A stretch of 48,193 nt of DNA from Lentisphaerae bacterium GWF2_38_69 (GCA_001803205.1 MHBE01000066.1:1-48193), one strand, 5' to 3'; shown: positions 15,723-24,422, counted from the first letter of the stretch. Translations and numbers: made by a program. Notes: generated by a model not told the origin, from the letters alone.

Positions 15723-16940
15723 ATGCAGGACAGAATCTGGAAAATATCAGAAGTAAATTCAGTAATAAAAGAAGTTCTTGAAGGGGCGTTGTCCTCTTTT
15801 TGGATTGAAGCTGAAATTGGAACAATGACAGTTCACTCTTCAGGGCATGTGTATCTTGTCCTGAAGGATGAATCTTCACAGATGAAGGCGGTTGTTTGGA
15901 AAGGAGCTCGCTTAATACAGAATCTTAAGCTTGCAACAGGTTCTAAAATTGAAGCTTTCGGAGCAATAACTGTTTATGAGCCGCGCGGTGAATATCAGTT
16001 CACAATTCGTGATATAAGGCCTCTGGGGCTTGGTGATCTTCAGAGAAAATTCGAAGAAATAAAAAAGAGACTTCTGGAAGAAGGATTATTTGATTCTTCA
16101 AGAAAAAAGAAAATTCCGCTTTTGCCAAAACGAATTGGAGTTATTACTTCCCCGACAGGCGCTGCAATTCAGGATTTCCTGAATATCATTAACAGGCGAT
16201 TCCCCAATATTCATATTCAGATATATCCAGCTTCTGTCCAGGGCGCGGGAGCTGAGAAAGATCTGATAAAAGGAATTCAGTTTTTTAACCGTTTGAGTCC
16301 GCCTCCGGATGTACTTGTTCTTACAAGAGGCGGCGGTTCTATGGAAGACTTGTGGCCATTTAATAATGAGGCTCTTGCAAGAGAGATTTTCGCAAGCCTT
16401 ATTCCTACAATCAGCGCAGTTGGTCATGAAATAGACTTCACAATTTGTGATTTCGTAGCTGATCTCAGAGTTCCTACCCCATCATCAGCAGCAGAACTTG
16501 TTGTAGCAAAACAGGATGAACTTACTGAAAAGATTAACAACTTGATGGCAAAACTTAACTCTTCAATAAATATTTTTATTGAAAAGACGAAAAGGCATTT
16601 TGAACGACTTTCTGGCAGTTATGTTTTTAAGGATCCTCTGAGAATGATATTTGAGAGAGTGCAGACAGTTGATGAATTCAAGACAAGAATTTCTCATGCA
16701 GTCGAGCTTAGAATAGAAAAAGAATCTTCCGGTCTTGAAAGATTGAAAGCTAAGCTGCAAACTCTTAATCCTTTAAATGTATTAAACAGAGGGTATGCCA
16801 TACTTCAGGACGAAAATTCAGGAAAGATTATAGATTCGCCTGATACTCCGCCTGGCACAGCAGTTAAAGCGATGCTTGCAGGAGGTTATCTAAATATGAA
16901 AGTCCTATCAGGGAAGTATTGTAAACTTGATGAAAAATAA
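15723..16940 (+). CDS. xseA: exodeoxyribonuclease VII large subunit
   Basis: XseA is the catalytic subunit of exonuclease VII, which degrades single-stranded DNA from both ends. The N-terminal OB fold (about 1-95; WIEAEIGTMTVHSSGHVYLVLKD) is followed by the catalytic core with VITSPTGAAIQDFLNI, RGGGSMEDLWPFNNE and GHEIDFTICDFVADLRVPTPSSAAE. A coiled-coil region follows, then LNRGYAIL near the end. The length of 405 residues is normal. Its GGAG lies only one base before the ATG, so initiation may depend on termination of glgB 12 bases upstream. The small subunit gene xseB, which often follows, is not here; the next gene overlaps by 11 bases. Confidence 0.94.
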   Translation: MQDRIWKISEVNSVIKEVLEGALSSFWIEAEIGTMTVHSSGHVYLVLKDESSQMKAVVWKGARLIQNLKLATGSKIEAFGAITVYEPRGEYQFTIRDIRPLGLGDLQRKFEEIKKRLLEEGLFDSSRKKKIPLLPKRIGVITSPTGAAIQDFLNIINRRFPNIHIQIYPASVQGAGAEKDLIKGIQFFNRLSPPPDVLVLTRGGGSMEDLWPFNNEALAREIFASLIPTISAVGHEIDFTICDFVADLRVPTPSSAAELVVAKQDELTEKINNLMAKLNSSINIFIEKTKRHFERLSGSYVFKDPLRMIFERVQTVDEFKTRISHAVELRIEKESSGLERLKAKLQTLNPLNVLNRGYAILQDENSGKIIDSPDTPPGTAVKAMLAGGYLNMKVLSGKYCKLDEK

Positions 16941-17766
16941 ATTTAAAATAGCATATCTCGGACCTGAAGGAACCTATTCATATCTTGTAGCAAAAAGAAG
17001 ATTTGCAGTATATGAGTTAATTAATTATACTGCGATTTTAGATATCTTTTATTTTATAGCTGAATCTCCTCTTCACAAAGGTGTTATCCCAATAGAAAAC
17101 TCTTCAGGTGGACCCATTGCCGAATCTTTGGATATACTCATTAACAACAATTTCGATGTTAACATAGAAGAATCGATAAGATTAAATGTAAAGCTTGCTC
17201 TTCTGGGAAAGAGAGGGAGTCAAATAAAGAATATCTATTCCCACTCCATTCCGATGTATCACTGCGATTCATGGATAAGAAAGAATTTTAAACATGCTTC
17301 AAAAACTGCTGTCTCAAGCACCTCAAAAGCGGCAGAAATAGCTTCAAAGGAAGAAGGAGCCGCCGCCATAGCATCAATTGCTTCTGCTGATATATATAAA
17401 CTGGATATCCTTGAATACCCAATTGAACAGAACATCCCGAATACAACTCAATTTTTTGTTATATCAAAAACAGAGAAAGTTCCTCCAAGAGGAAATAAAA
17501 TTAAAACGAGCATATCTTCATTTTTTCCAAGCAATCCCGGAAGCCTTTATGATTTTCTTGAACCATTCAAAAAAAACGCAGTAAATTTAAGCAGGATTAT
17601 TTCAAGACCGATTCACGGAAGCCCTAACGAGTATGCTTTTTTTGTCGACCTCGACGGAAGCGTCTTTGATAATCCTATCATTCAGTCGATAGAGACAATA
17701 AAAGAAAGAGGCTGTAATCTTAAGCTTATTTGCTCTTATAAGGATGACGAAGTTTATAATTTGTAG
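16930..17766 (+). CDS. pheA: prephenate dehydratase with altered TRF motif
   Basis: Converts prephenate to phenylpyruvate in phenylalanine synthesis. The PDT domain (about 1-180) shows AYLGPEGTYS, GVIPIENSSGG and AESLDILI. The C-terminal ACT domain (about 190-275), which binds phenylalanine, has PGSLYDFLEPF, LSRIISRP (usually IESRP) and YAFFVDLDG. The key oddity is the catalytic TRF motif, which reads Thr173-Gln174-Phe175: the essential Thr is kept but the invariant Arg is Gln. The ATG at 16930 is preferred to the in-frame TTG at 16927. The length of 278 residues is usual for a monofunctional enzyme, with no chorismate mutase domain. It overlaps xseA by 11 bases. Altered activity is possible. 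Confidence 0.88.
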   Translation: MKNKFKIAYLGPEGTYSYLVAKRRFAVYELINYTAILDIFYFIAESPLHKGVIPIENSSGGPIAESLDILINNNFDVNIEESIRLNVKLALLGKRGSQIKNIYSHSIPMYHCDSWIRKNFKHASKTAVSSTSKAAEIASKEEGAAAIASIASADIYKLDILEYPIEQNIPNTTQFFVISKTEKVPPRGNKIKTSISSFFPSNPGSLYDFLEPFKKNAVNLSRIISRPIHGSPNEYAFFVDLDGSVFDNPIIQSIETIKERGCNLKLICSYKDDEVYNL

Positions 17767-17828
17767 CGAAGAAGTTTCCGTTCCTATATTTCTTTTTACA
17801 GCTCTACTACATACTTCCTGAAAGAAAT

Positions 17829-17845
17829 TGCAAAACGACTTTGCA
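17829..17845. terminator. weak hairpin between convergent pheA and uvrB
   Basis: TGCAAA and TTTGCA form a 6-bp stem with a 5-base loop in the 111-base gap between two converging genes. The T-run is poor, so a terminator role is suggested only by position. Confidence 0.3.
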
Positions 17846-17877
17846 TTTCAGCTTATTGAGATCAGCATTTGAAGTTT

Positions 17878-19845
17878 TTAAGTTTTTGGAAGTTTTATAC
17901 CAAAAGATTTTATTTTATCTCTAAGCTGAGCGGCTCTTTCAAATTCAAGAGCTTCGGCAGCCTGAATCATTTCGTCCCTAAGTAGTTCAATCATATCTTC
18001 AGGAGAGAATTCTTGTAATTTATTATTAATGCTATGTAAATTTTTACTTTTGCTGCTTTCTGAATATTTAATATCTTCGCGAAGTTCCTTAACAATGGTT
18101 TTCGGAGTTATTCCATAAGCTTTGTTGTATTCAAGCTGTTTTTTTCTTCTCTTTTCAGTAGTCTTTATCAGGGAATCGATTGCCGGAGTAATTTTATCTG
18201 CATAAACAATAACCTGCCCCCCGACATTTCTTGCCGCTCTGCCTGCAACCTGTATCAATGACTTCTCAGATCTTAAAAATCCTTCCTTATCTGCGTCAAG
18301 TATGGCTACGAGTGAAACTTCAGGCAGATCAAGGCCTTCTCTAAGGAGATTAACTCCAATAAGACAATCAAATTCAGATTTTCTCAGAGAATTCAATATC
18401 TCTACGCGTTTTATAGCGTCAAGTTCAGAATGCAGATATTTTGCCCTGACTCCAAGTTCAACCAGATAATCGGCAAGCTTTTCGGAACTTGCTTTAGTAA
18501 GTGTCGTAACGAGTGTTCTTTCATTCTTTTCGGCTCTTGCCCTGACTTCAGCAATTATATCGTCTATTTGTCCTTCGAGTGGGCGGACTATTACTTCCGG
18601 ATCAAGCAGACCGGTTGGCCTGACGACCTGTTCAGCAACTGTCAGAGAGCGCTCTACTTCGTAATCTCCAGGTGTTGCTGATACATATATGACATTGTTT
18701 ATAAGGCCATTAAACTCCTCGAAATTAAGAGGCCTGTTGTCTAGAGCAGAAGGCAATCTGAACCCGAAATCAACTAAGGTCTGCTTCCTGCTTCTGTCAG
18801 CATTGTACATCGCTCTTAATTGTGGAATAGTAGCGTGTGATTCGTCAATTATAAGAAGAAAATCTCCTTCAAGATAGTCAAGAAGGCAGTAAGGCCTTGA
18901 TCCAGGCGGTCGTCCGGCCAGGTGTCGAGAATAATTTTCAATTCCGCTGCAGTACCCTATTTCCTTCATCATTTCCAGATCATACCTTGTACGCTCAAAT
19001 ATTCTTTGAGCCTCGATAAACTTATTCTGCTTCTCAAAAAACTTCACTTGTTCATTTATTTCCGAAAGGATAGATTCTTCGGCTGAAAGAATCCGCTCTC
19101 TTGGCAAAACAAAGTGTTTGACTGGTGGAATTATAAACGAATCTAGCGATCTGATCTTCTTTGCTGTTAAGGTATTTAAAATAGAAAGCTTATCTGTCTC
19201 ATCGCCAAAATATTCTACTCTGATTATCTCGTCTTTCACAGGGCTGTAAATATCGACGGTTTCACCTTTTACTCTGAACTGCCCTTTGGTAGGGGCTATG
19301 TCGTTTCTCTCGTATTGAATATTGACAAGCCTGTCAAGCAGTTCTTTTCGAGGCATAAAATTCTTTCTGTTGAGCTCTATGCTCATAACCTTGAAATCTT
19401 CAGGGGAACCCAGACCATAAATGCACGAAACGCTGGCAATGATTATTACATCCTTTCTTGTCATAAGAGAAGCTGTCGCGGAAAGCCTTAATCTCTCAAT
19501 TTCTTCATTTACGCTGGAGTCTTTGGCTATATAAGTATCAGTCTGAGGAATATATGATTCCGGCAAGTAATAGTCATAATAGCTTATAAAATATTCAACG
19601 GCATTTCCAGGAAAAAATGCTTTGAATTCACTGAATAACTGAGCCGCAAGCGTTTTATTATGAGATATGACCAAGGCGGGCTTCTGTATCTTATCGATGA
19701 CATTTGCCATAGTAAAGGTCTTGCCAGAGCCTGTCACTCCAAGCAGAGTCTGTTCTTTTTGATTCTTTTTTAAACCGGATACAAGTTTATTTATTGCCTC
19801 CTGCTGATCTCCGGCAGGGTCAAATTTGGAAACTAGTTTAAACAT
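17878..19845 (-). CDS. uvrB: excinuclease ABC subunit B
   Basis: UvrB is the damage-verifying helicase of nucleotide excision repair, loaded by UvrA and cut-partnered with UvrC. Visible motifs are Walker A GVTGSGKT (36-43), the beta-hairpin region SYYDYYLPESYIPQTDTYI, the DEAD-like IIDESHATIPQLR, the helicase block GVNLLREGLDLPEVSLVAILDADKEG given here as GVNLLREGLD, AGRAARN, and a C-terminal UVR domain (AAEALEFERAAQLRDKI) that contacts UvrC. At 655 residues it is full length. GGA lies only 2 bases before the ATG, shorter than usual. I see no SOS-type operator in the 300 bases upstream. Confidence 0.97.
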   Translation of the reverse strand: MFKLVSKFDPAGDQQEAINKLVSGLKKNQKEQTLLGVTGSGKTFTMANVIDKIQKPALVISHNKTLAAQLFSEFKAFFPGNAVEYFISYYDYYLPESYIPQTDTYIAKDSSVNEEIERLRLSATASLMTRKDVIIIASVSCIYGLGSPEDFKVMSIELNRKNFMPRKELLDRLVNIQYERNDIAPTKGQFRVKGETVDIYSPVKDEIIRVEYFGDETDKLSILNTLTAKKIRSLDSFIIPPVKHFVLPRERILSAEESILSEINEQVKFFEKQNKFIEAQRIFERTRYDLEMMKEIGYCSGIENYSRHLAGRPPGSRPYCLLDYLEGDFLLIIDESHATIPQLRAMYNADRSRKQTLVDFGFRLPSALDNRPLNFEEFNGLINNVIYVSATPGDYEVERSLTVAEQVVRPTGLLDPEVIVRPLEGQIDDIIAEVRARAEKNERTLVTTLTKASSEKLADYLVELGVRAKYLHSELDAIKRVEILNSLRKSEFDCLIGVNLLREGLDLPEVSLVAILDADKEGFLRSEKSLIQVAGRAARNVGGQVIVYADKITPAIDSLIKTTEKRRKKQLEYNKAYGITPKTIVKELREDIKYSESSKSKNLHSINNKLQEFSPEDMIELLRDEMIQAAEALEFERAAQLRDKIKSFGIKLPKT

Positions 19846-20097
19846 TTCCTTTTTTACACCAATGCTATAAAAAGTTGTATAAATCTGAATTATGTACTAA
19901 AATGTAATTCCGCAATTAATTTTTAAAACATAAAAATCTTGAATCAATAATTCTTATAGTATCTGAAAGCTGGATTCCGGTACGAAAGATATATTTTGAC
20001 AACGGTTTTCGTGAAATTGCTTCATTTGATTGTTTTCTCTTTAGGAAGCAATTCATCTGAAGTTTCCCAAAAAAGCATAGTAATGCGAAAAGAGATT
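19846..20097. other. intergenic region between divergent uvrB and a secreted-protein gene
   Basis: About 250 AT-rich bases without a convincing gene. ATTGCTTC (20016-20023) and GAAGCAAT (20045-20052) form an 8-bp inverted repeat with a 21-base loop, function unknown. A TTGACA at about 19996 has no matching -10. A 76-residue open frame on the minus strand (19916-20146) has no ribosome site and biased composition, so it is not called. Confidence 0.5.
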
Positions 20098-20125
20098 TTG
20101 CAAAAATAATGTAATATTTTATAAT
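20098..20125 (+). promoter_or_regulatory. sigma-70-type promoter of the small secreted-protein gene
   Basis: TTGCAA at 20098-20103 and a perfect TATAAT at 20120-20125 are separated by 16 bases. The predicted start site is near 20132, about 38 bases before the ATG at 20170. This is the best promoter match I found in the window. Confidence 0.6.
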
Positions 20126-20169
20126 TATCCTTATTAAGTAACACAAACTTTAAACAAATGAGGCAAAAA

Positions 20170-20655
20170 ATGAAAATAATTATAGTTATTCTATCAGTAT
20201 TGATTTCCTCTTCAGCCCTTATCGCAGATGTACAAAATGTTGATAATGCTACTCAAAGCATGCCTTCTGATCCGACACAGACTACTCAGCAGCTTCAACC
20301 GGTTGAAAATCTTCAAAATATTGTTCCAGATGAAGTCAATACACATAATCAGGCTCTTATGGAAGCGCTCAATGATGATCCTATGATTAAAACATCTCCT
20401 GTAGCCAGGAGCCCAAATGTAAATACTCTCAGCGGTCAGGTCGAATCGAATATTGTTTACGCTGACGGTGCAAATTTTGACAATATGAGCAACCAGGTTG
20501 ACAAAGATATTTCTTCCGCAAACAATGTCATATATTCACAAAATGATAAAAATATGACTGAAGCTGCGAAAATTTCTACCGATATGGGAATCAGTGATGT
20601 AAATAACCTTTCTATCCCTCAGGTAAATACTTCCACGGGTGAAGCTTCAAAATAA
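20170..20655 (+). CDS. small secreted protein, low complexity, unknown function
   Basis: I do not recognise this protein. An upstream in-frame ATG exists at 20158, but GAGG at 20160-20163 sits 6 bases before the ATG at 20170, so the start is probably there (161 residues). Residues 1-18 are a signal peptide (MKIIIVILSVLISSSALIA). The mature part is rich in Asn, Asp, Gln, Ser and Thr, with repeated NxV-like and polar patterns, no Cys and no membrane segment. That fits an extended or disordered exported protein. A good promoter lies upstream. It diverges from uvrB and is followed after 56 bases by a small membrane-protein gene. Confidence 0.7.
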   Translation: MKIIIVILSVLISSSALIADVQNVDNATQSMPSDPTQTTQQLQPVENLQNIVPDEVNTHNQALMEALNDDPMIKTSPVARSPNVNTLSGQVESNIVYADGANFDNMSNQVDKDISSANNVIYSQNDKNMTEAAKISTDMGISDVNNLSIPQVNTSTGEASK

Positions 20656-20711
20656 TTACATTTAAAATAAAAAAGTGTTATTAGTAGTCTTATAGGTAAT
20701 ACTAAACTTGT

Positions 20712-20903
20712 ATGGAAATCTTGATATCATTTCTACCCTGGATAATCTTCTGGGTTCTCAAATCTCATACAGAAGAATCCATTGCATTTTCAGCGACAAT
20801 TTGGCATTATCATTCAGATACGATCTCAATAGCGCTTATTGTGCTGGCAATTGTATTTACAAAGATATATCCTAAGTATTACAATAAGAAAGCTATAATA
20901 TAA
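20712..20903 (+). CDS. small membrane protein, unknown
   Basis: A 63-residue frame with two hydrophobic segments (about 3-15, LISFLPWIIFWVL, and 38-50, ISIALIVLAIVF) and a basic tail (KYYNKKA). No clear ribosome site precedes the ATG. It ends 15 bases before the flavoprotein gene and runs in the same direction, which supports it as a real gene in a short operon. The family is not recognised and the call rests on membrane pattern and context. Confidence 0.5.
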   Translation: MEILISFLPWIIFWVLKSHTEESIAFSATIWHYHSDTISIALIVLAIVFTKIYPKYYNKKAII

Positions 20904-20918
20904 CGGAGAACATAACTT

Positions 20919-21671
20919 ATGAAAATAACAGTCGTTAACGGAAGTCCCAAGGGTTCAAAAGGTAATACCTATAAATTGCTTGAGCCGCTTTTCGAAGTTA
21001 TCAAAAAGAAAAAGTATGAGCTTAACTATATAGAACTTTCATCAAAAAATATTCACCACTGTATAGGGTGCTTCAGTTGTTGGTTTAAAACTCCAGGCAA
21101 ATGTGTAATAAAGGATGATATGGGAGGATTGCTCGAAAGTATTAAAGACAGTGATTACATATTTTATGCCTGCCCTCTTTATGTAGATAATCTCACTGGA
21201 CTAATGAAGAATTATTTGGATCGTGGAATACCTCTGGCTCACCCTAAATTCAAAAGAGATGAAAATGGAGAAGCTGTTCACTATAAGAGGTTCGAAAATG
21301 ATAAAAAACTTAAGATCGTAGCTATATCAAACTCAGGATTTCCAGAGTTAAGCCATTTTGAACCACTTAGAGTTATTTATAGGCGTATGGCAAGAAATAT
21401 GCAGGCAGATCTTGTAGGAGAAATATATAGAACGCAGGGCCCGCTTTTTGAAGCTTCTCAAATTTATGTCAAAATGTTGACATGGCCATATCTTGCCAGC
21501 CTTAAAAAAGCCTATACAGAAATTTTTGAAGATGGCAAAATCAGTTCAGAGACTCAGGAAAAATTAGACAAACTTCTACTGCCTATAGACAAATACTACG
21601 AAAACGGCAATTCAAAAGTTGAAGAGCTGCTTGAAGAACTTGAAGAAGCACCTGAAGAACCCTACTTATAA
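20919..21671 (+). CDS. NADPH-dependent FMN reductase / iron-sulfur flavoprotein-like
   Basis: A flavodoxin-fold protein that binds FMN and probably transfers electrons. The N-terminus VNGSPKGSKGNTYKLLEPL is the FMN phosphate loop. A Cys cluster at 48, 51, 54 and 62 (HCIGCFSCW, then GKCVIKDDM) matches iron-sulfur flavoprotein relatives, and YACPLYVDNLTGLMKNYLDR is the second flavin-binding region. The C-terminal 100 residues are extra compared with the smallest members and end in an acidic Glu-rich tail. CGGAGAAC lies about 10 bases before the ATG. Electron donor and acceptor cannot be inferred. It converges on the exonuclease gene, 18 bases apart. Confidence 0.82.
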   Translation: MKITVVNGSPKGSKGNTYKLLEPLFEVIKKKKYELNYIELSSKNIHHCIGCFSCWFKTPGKCVIKDDMGGLLESIKDSDYIFYACPLYVDNLTGLMKNYLDRGIPLAHPKFKRDENGEAVHYKRFENDKKLKIVAISNSGFPELSHFEPLRVIYRRMARNMQADLVGEIYRTQGPLFEASQIYVKMLTWPYLASLKKAYTEIFEDGKISSETQEKLDKLLLPIDKYYENGNSKVEELLEELEEAPEEPYL

Positions 21672-21689
21672 ATATTTCCAATTATGAAT

Positions 21690-22478
21690 TTATCTAGAAG
21701 GAAATTTGCCAGAGAGAGCATCTTTGGCAATTTTTTTGGCATCGTCGGTAAAATCCATTTTTAGCATCCAACTTAGAAAGTTTGGATTCTTTGTGGCAAT
21801 GTCTTTTAATAGAATTCCCTTGTTTTTACCAAAGGCAACAACAGCTTCATTGTGCTCATTCCACTTGAATTTGCCTGTTTTATCTATTGAATTGGGGTCA
21901 GATGGGTTACAAAATTCATGAAGTTCGTCTAGGTCTCTTGTAAGTTTAGGATATTTTGTAAATTCTCCATCGAGGACGGCTACGGTTGCAAGGACATCGG
22001 CTTCGGCGCTGTGAGCGTTATCCAAATCTTTGCCGCAGAAAAATGAGTAAGCCGCACTAAGTGTTCTTGGTTCCATTTTGTGGAAGATATTTTGCGCGTC
22101 AATTACTCTTCTTCCGTCAGAGGTAAAATTAAAGCCGGCTCTCTTGAATTCGGCTACAAGAAGAGGTACATCATACCTGATTATGTTGTAACCAGCAATG
22201 TCGCATCCTTCGAAATACATATAAAGTGAGGCTGCGATGGCGCTGAAAGCCGGTTCATTTGCCACATCTTCGTTTCTGATGCCGTGGATTTCAGTTGCTT
22301 CAAGCGGAATAGGGACGCCAGGATTGATTCTTCTGGTTTTAACTTCGCTTTCTCCGCCGGGATGAAGTTTTGCCACGCATATTTCCACGATTCTGTCCAC
22401 CTGTGGGTTTGTTCCTGTAGCTTCCAGATCAAAAAATATAATAGGTTTAGTAAGTTTGACATTTGTAAGCTTAGTCAT
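21690..22478 (-). CDS. DEDDh 3'-5' exonuclease (DnaQ/ExoX-like)
   Basis: An exonuclease of the DnaQ superfamily that removes nucleotides from 3' ends. All catalytic residues are visible: Asp17 and Glu19 in FFDLEATGTN, Asp103 in YNIIRYDVPLL, His156 and Asp161 in HSAEADV. Residues about 200-260 add a second small domain (VVAFGKNKGILLKDI, then FLSWMLKMDF) like the C-terminal domain of exodeoxyribonuclease X and DUF3820 proteins. That argues for a stand-alone repair or turnover nuclease rather than the polymerase III epsilon subunit. The length is 262 residues. The upstream 168 bases hold a cluster of palindromes. Confidence 0.87.
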   Translation of the reverse strand: MTKLTNVKLTKPIIFFDLEATGTNPQVDRIVEICVAKLHPGGESEVKTRRINPGVPIPLEATEIHGIRNEDVANEPAFSAIAASLYMYFEGCDIAGYNIIRYDVPLLVAEFKRAGFNFTSDGRRVIDAQNIFHKMEPRTLSAAYSFFCGKDLDNAHSAEADVLATVAVLDGEFTKYPKLTRDLDELHEFCNPSDPNSIDKTGKFKWNEHNEAVVAFGKNKGILLKDIATKNPNFLSWMLKMDFTDDAKKIAKDALSGKFPSR

Positions 22479-22556
22479 ATTCAGCCTCTATTTTTAAGAT
22501 AACTTTTTTGTCGCACATCCCTTACGGGTGAGCTTTATTATTTATTAATCACAATA

Positions 22557-22666
22557 CCATGCGCTTACGCACATGGCAATGTCTTTAACTTTTTAGCCAC
22601 GGGAGTGAACCCGTGGAATATGCCGTTATTGGAATATTAAGCTCTCTCAATGGGAGCGGCGGCATA
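22557..22666. repeat. cluster of three palindromes (REP/IS605-end-like)
   Basis: Three hairpin-forming repeats occur within 110 bases. CCATG..CATGG (22557-22576) has an inner GC pair. CCACGGG-agtgaa-CCCGTGG (22597-22616) is a perfect 7-bp stem. TATGCCG (22619-22625) pairs with CGGCATA (22660-22666) around an inner GCTCTC/GGGAGC hairpin (22641-22657), and the last one overlaps the 3' end of the radical-SAM gene. Such GC-rich hairpins in AT-rich DNA resemble REP elements or the ends of IS200/IS605 elements. No transposase is present. They could also act as RNA processing or termination sites. Confidence 0.55.
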
Positions 22667-24422
22667 TTTTTGATTTACTACTATACGGCATCTTTCTCTT
22701 CAAAACCAATAATTGTTCTCTTCTATACTTTAATCCTTTATTAACAGTAATTGGTTTTCTATCAGTATCGGTCTCACAATAGTACATAGCTGAGGCAATT
22801 GTCATTGGCAAAGGGGTAAAATCCTGAACTTGTTGCGGCGCCCAATGACTTTTGATAAGAAAAGCATCTAGCTTTTTCATATGCTCCTGATTGCAGCCTG
22901 GAAAGTTAGAAATGAAATAGGGAACTAAGTATTGTTCTTTTCCTGCAGATTGTGTTTCTTTTCTAAATTTGTCAATAAACTCATAAAAATAATCTGATTT
23001 ACTTTTTCTCATAAGTTTAAGAACTTCATCATCAAGGTGCTCCGGCGCTATTTTGAAGTGGCCAGAAGTGTGATTGTGTATAATTTTCCTCATAGTTTCT
23101 GGTTGTTTCTCTGCCAAATCCAATCTTATTCCTGAGCTTATAAAAAGGTGTTTGACTTTTTCAATATTTGCAGCTTGCTTAAGAATATCACTCAGAGCAT
23201 GATCATCAACAATATAGTTAAGGCAGATATCCGGCCATAAACATGAAGGGCGTCTGCATTTTTTACATTTATCCATACTTCTAACAGAATTACCGTAAAC
23301 ATTGGCTGTAGGTCCGCCAATGTCGCTGACAGTTCCTCGAAAAGTGCTAAGCTCTGTAAGTTTTCTTATAGATTTTAGAATTGAATTTTTACTTCTCTGA
23401 GCAACAAATTTTCCCTGATGAAGTCCAAGTCCGCAAAAAGAACATCCTCCTGGACATCCTCTAACTGCTGTTATGGAATTTTTTATCATCTCAAAAGCAG
23501 GAATTTTCTCTTTGTAGAAAGGATGAGGTTTATTAGCAAAAGGCAATTCATAAACTGCATCCATTTCTTCGGTAGAGAGAGGAAGTTCTGGTTTTTCAAT
23601 AACGACGATTCGCTTATCATATTTTTGAAATAATCCTTTTCCGCAATAAGGATTGGATTCTTTTTCTGCAATGAGATGTGAATCCATGAAATCTTGCTTA
23701 TTCAAAGCTATATTTTCAAATGAAGGAAGCTCTGTATAATCAGTTAATTTTGAAGCAAGAAATTCCTTTGATTGTTTTTCTCCAAGAAGAATCGCGCTCC
23801 CTTGAATGTTTTTTAATTCCTTTTTCGCTTTTACAGCTTCAACAGTTTTCAGAACAGCTCGCTCTCCCATGCCGTATATTAAAATATCAGCTTTAGAGGT
23901 TAAGAGAATACTTGGTAAAATTTTATCTTTCCAGTAATCGTAATGAGCTATACGCCTCATGCTTGCTTCTATCCCGCCCAATATTACAGGTAGCCCGGGA
24001 AATGCAGCCTTTGCCAAATTGGAATAAACCTGGAGCGCCATTGGAGGTCTCAATCCAGGTTTTCCGCCTGGAGAATAATCATCATCTTTTCTCAATCGTC
24101 TTGCAGGAGTATAAATATTAAGCATTGAATCAAGATTTCCTGATGTAATGGCGCAGGCCAGACGAGGCCTTCCCATAATAGTTAGTGCCTCTTTGTCTCT
24201 CCAATTAGGCTGTGATATCAGGCCAACTCTATAACCTGCAACAATGAGAACTCTTCCTATAATAGCTGCTCCAAAAGACGGATGATCTACATATGCGTCT
24301 CCTGTGACAAGTAAAATATCAATTTCTTTCCAACCTAAAGAATCTATATCCTTTCTTGTCATTGGAATAAATTCCGGCTGAGATAATGATTGTAGTGGTA
24401 AGAAGTTCAATGCTTCAGTCAT
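22647..24422 (-). CDS. radical-SAM protein, UPF0313 (YgiQ family)
   Basis: A radical-SAM enzyme of unknown reaction. The iron-sulfur motif CxxxCxxC is at Cys323, Cys327 and Cys330 (RGCPGGCSFC), followed by GLGLHQGK. The N-terminal cobalamin-binding-like region has VTGDAYVDHPSFG and ILGGIEASMRR, the hallmark of this family. DIGGPTANVYG and the Cys-rich CKKCRRPSCLWP also match. The C-terminal domain (LVPYFISNFPG, WAPQQVQDFTPLPMT) is the usual DUF3362 region. At 591 residues it is slightly short of many members, which often reach 600-700. Its stop codon lies inside the palindrome cluster. Confidence 0.92.
   Translation of the reverse strand: MTEALNFLPLQSLSQPEFIPMTRKDIDSLGWKEIDILLVTGDAYVDHPSFGAAIIGRVLIVAGYRVGLISQPNWRDKEALTIMGRPRLACAITSGNLDSMLNIYTPARRLRKDDDYSPGGKPGLRPPMALQVYSNLAKAAFPGLPVILGGIEASMRRIAHYDYWKDKILPSILLTSKADILIYGMGERAVLKTVEAVKAKKELKNIQGSAILLGEKQSKEFLASKLTDYTELPSFENIALNKQDFMDSHLIAEKESNPYCGKGLFQKYDKRIVVIEKPELPLSTEEMDAVYELPFANKPHPFYKEKIPAFEMIKNSITAVRGCPGGCSFCGLGLHQGKFVAQRSKNSILKSIRKLTELSTFRGTVSDIGGPTANVYGNSVRSMDKCKKCRRPSCLWPDICLNYIVDDHALSDILKQAANIEKVKHLFISSGIRLDLAEKQPETMRKIIHNHTSGHFKIAPEHLDDEVLKLMRKSKSDYFYEFIDKFRKETQSAGKEQYLVPYFISNFPGCNQEHMKKLDAFLIKSHWAPQQVQDFTPLPMTIASAMYYCETDTDRKPITVNKGLKYRREQLLVLKRKMPYSSKSKICRRSH

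Noticed and set aside
19846-20000. An SOS operator before uvrB
   Set aside because: No CTGT-N8-ACAG or GAAC-N4-GTTC pattern was seen.
19990-20020. A TTGACA near 19996 as a promoter
   Set aside because: No -10-like sequence lies at 16-18 bases downstream; the 20098-20125 match is much better.
19916-20146. A 76-codon minus-strand frame upstream of uvrB
   Set aside because: No ribosome site, AT-driven composition, and it overlaps the promoter of the divergent gene.
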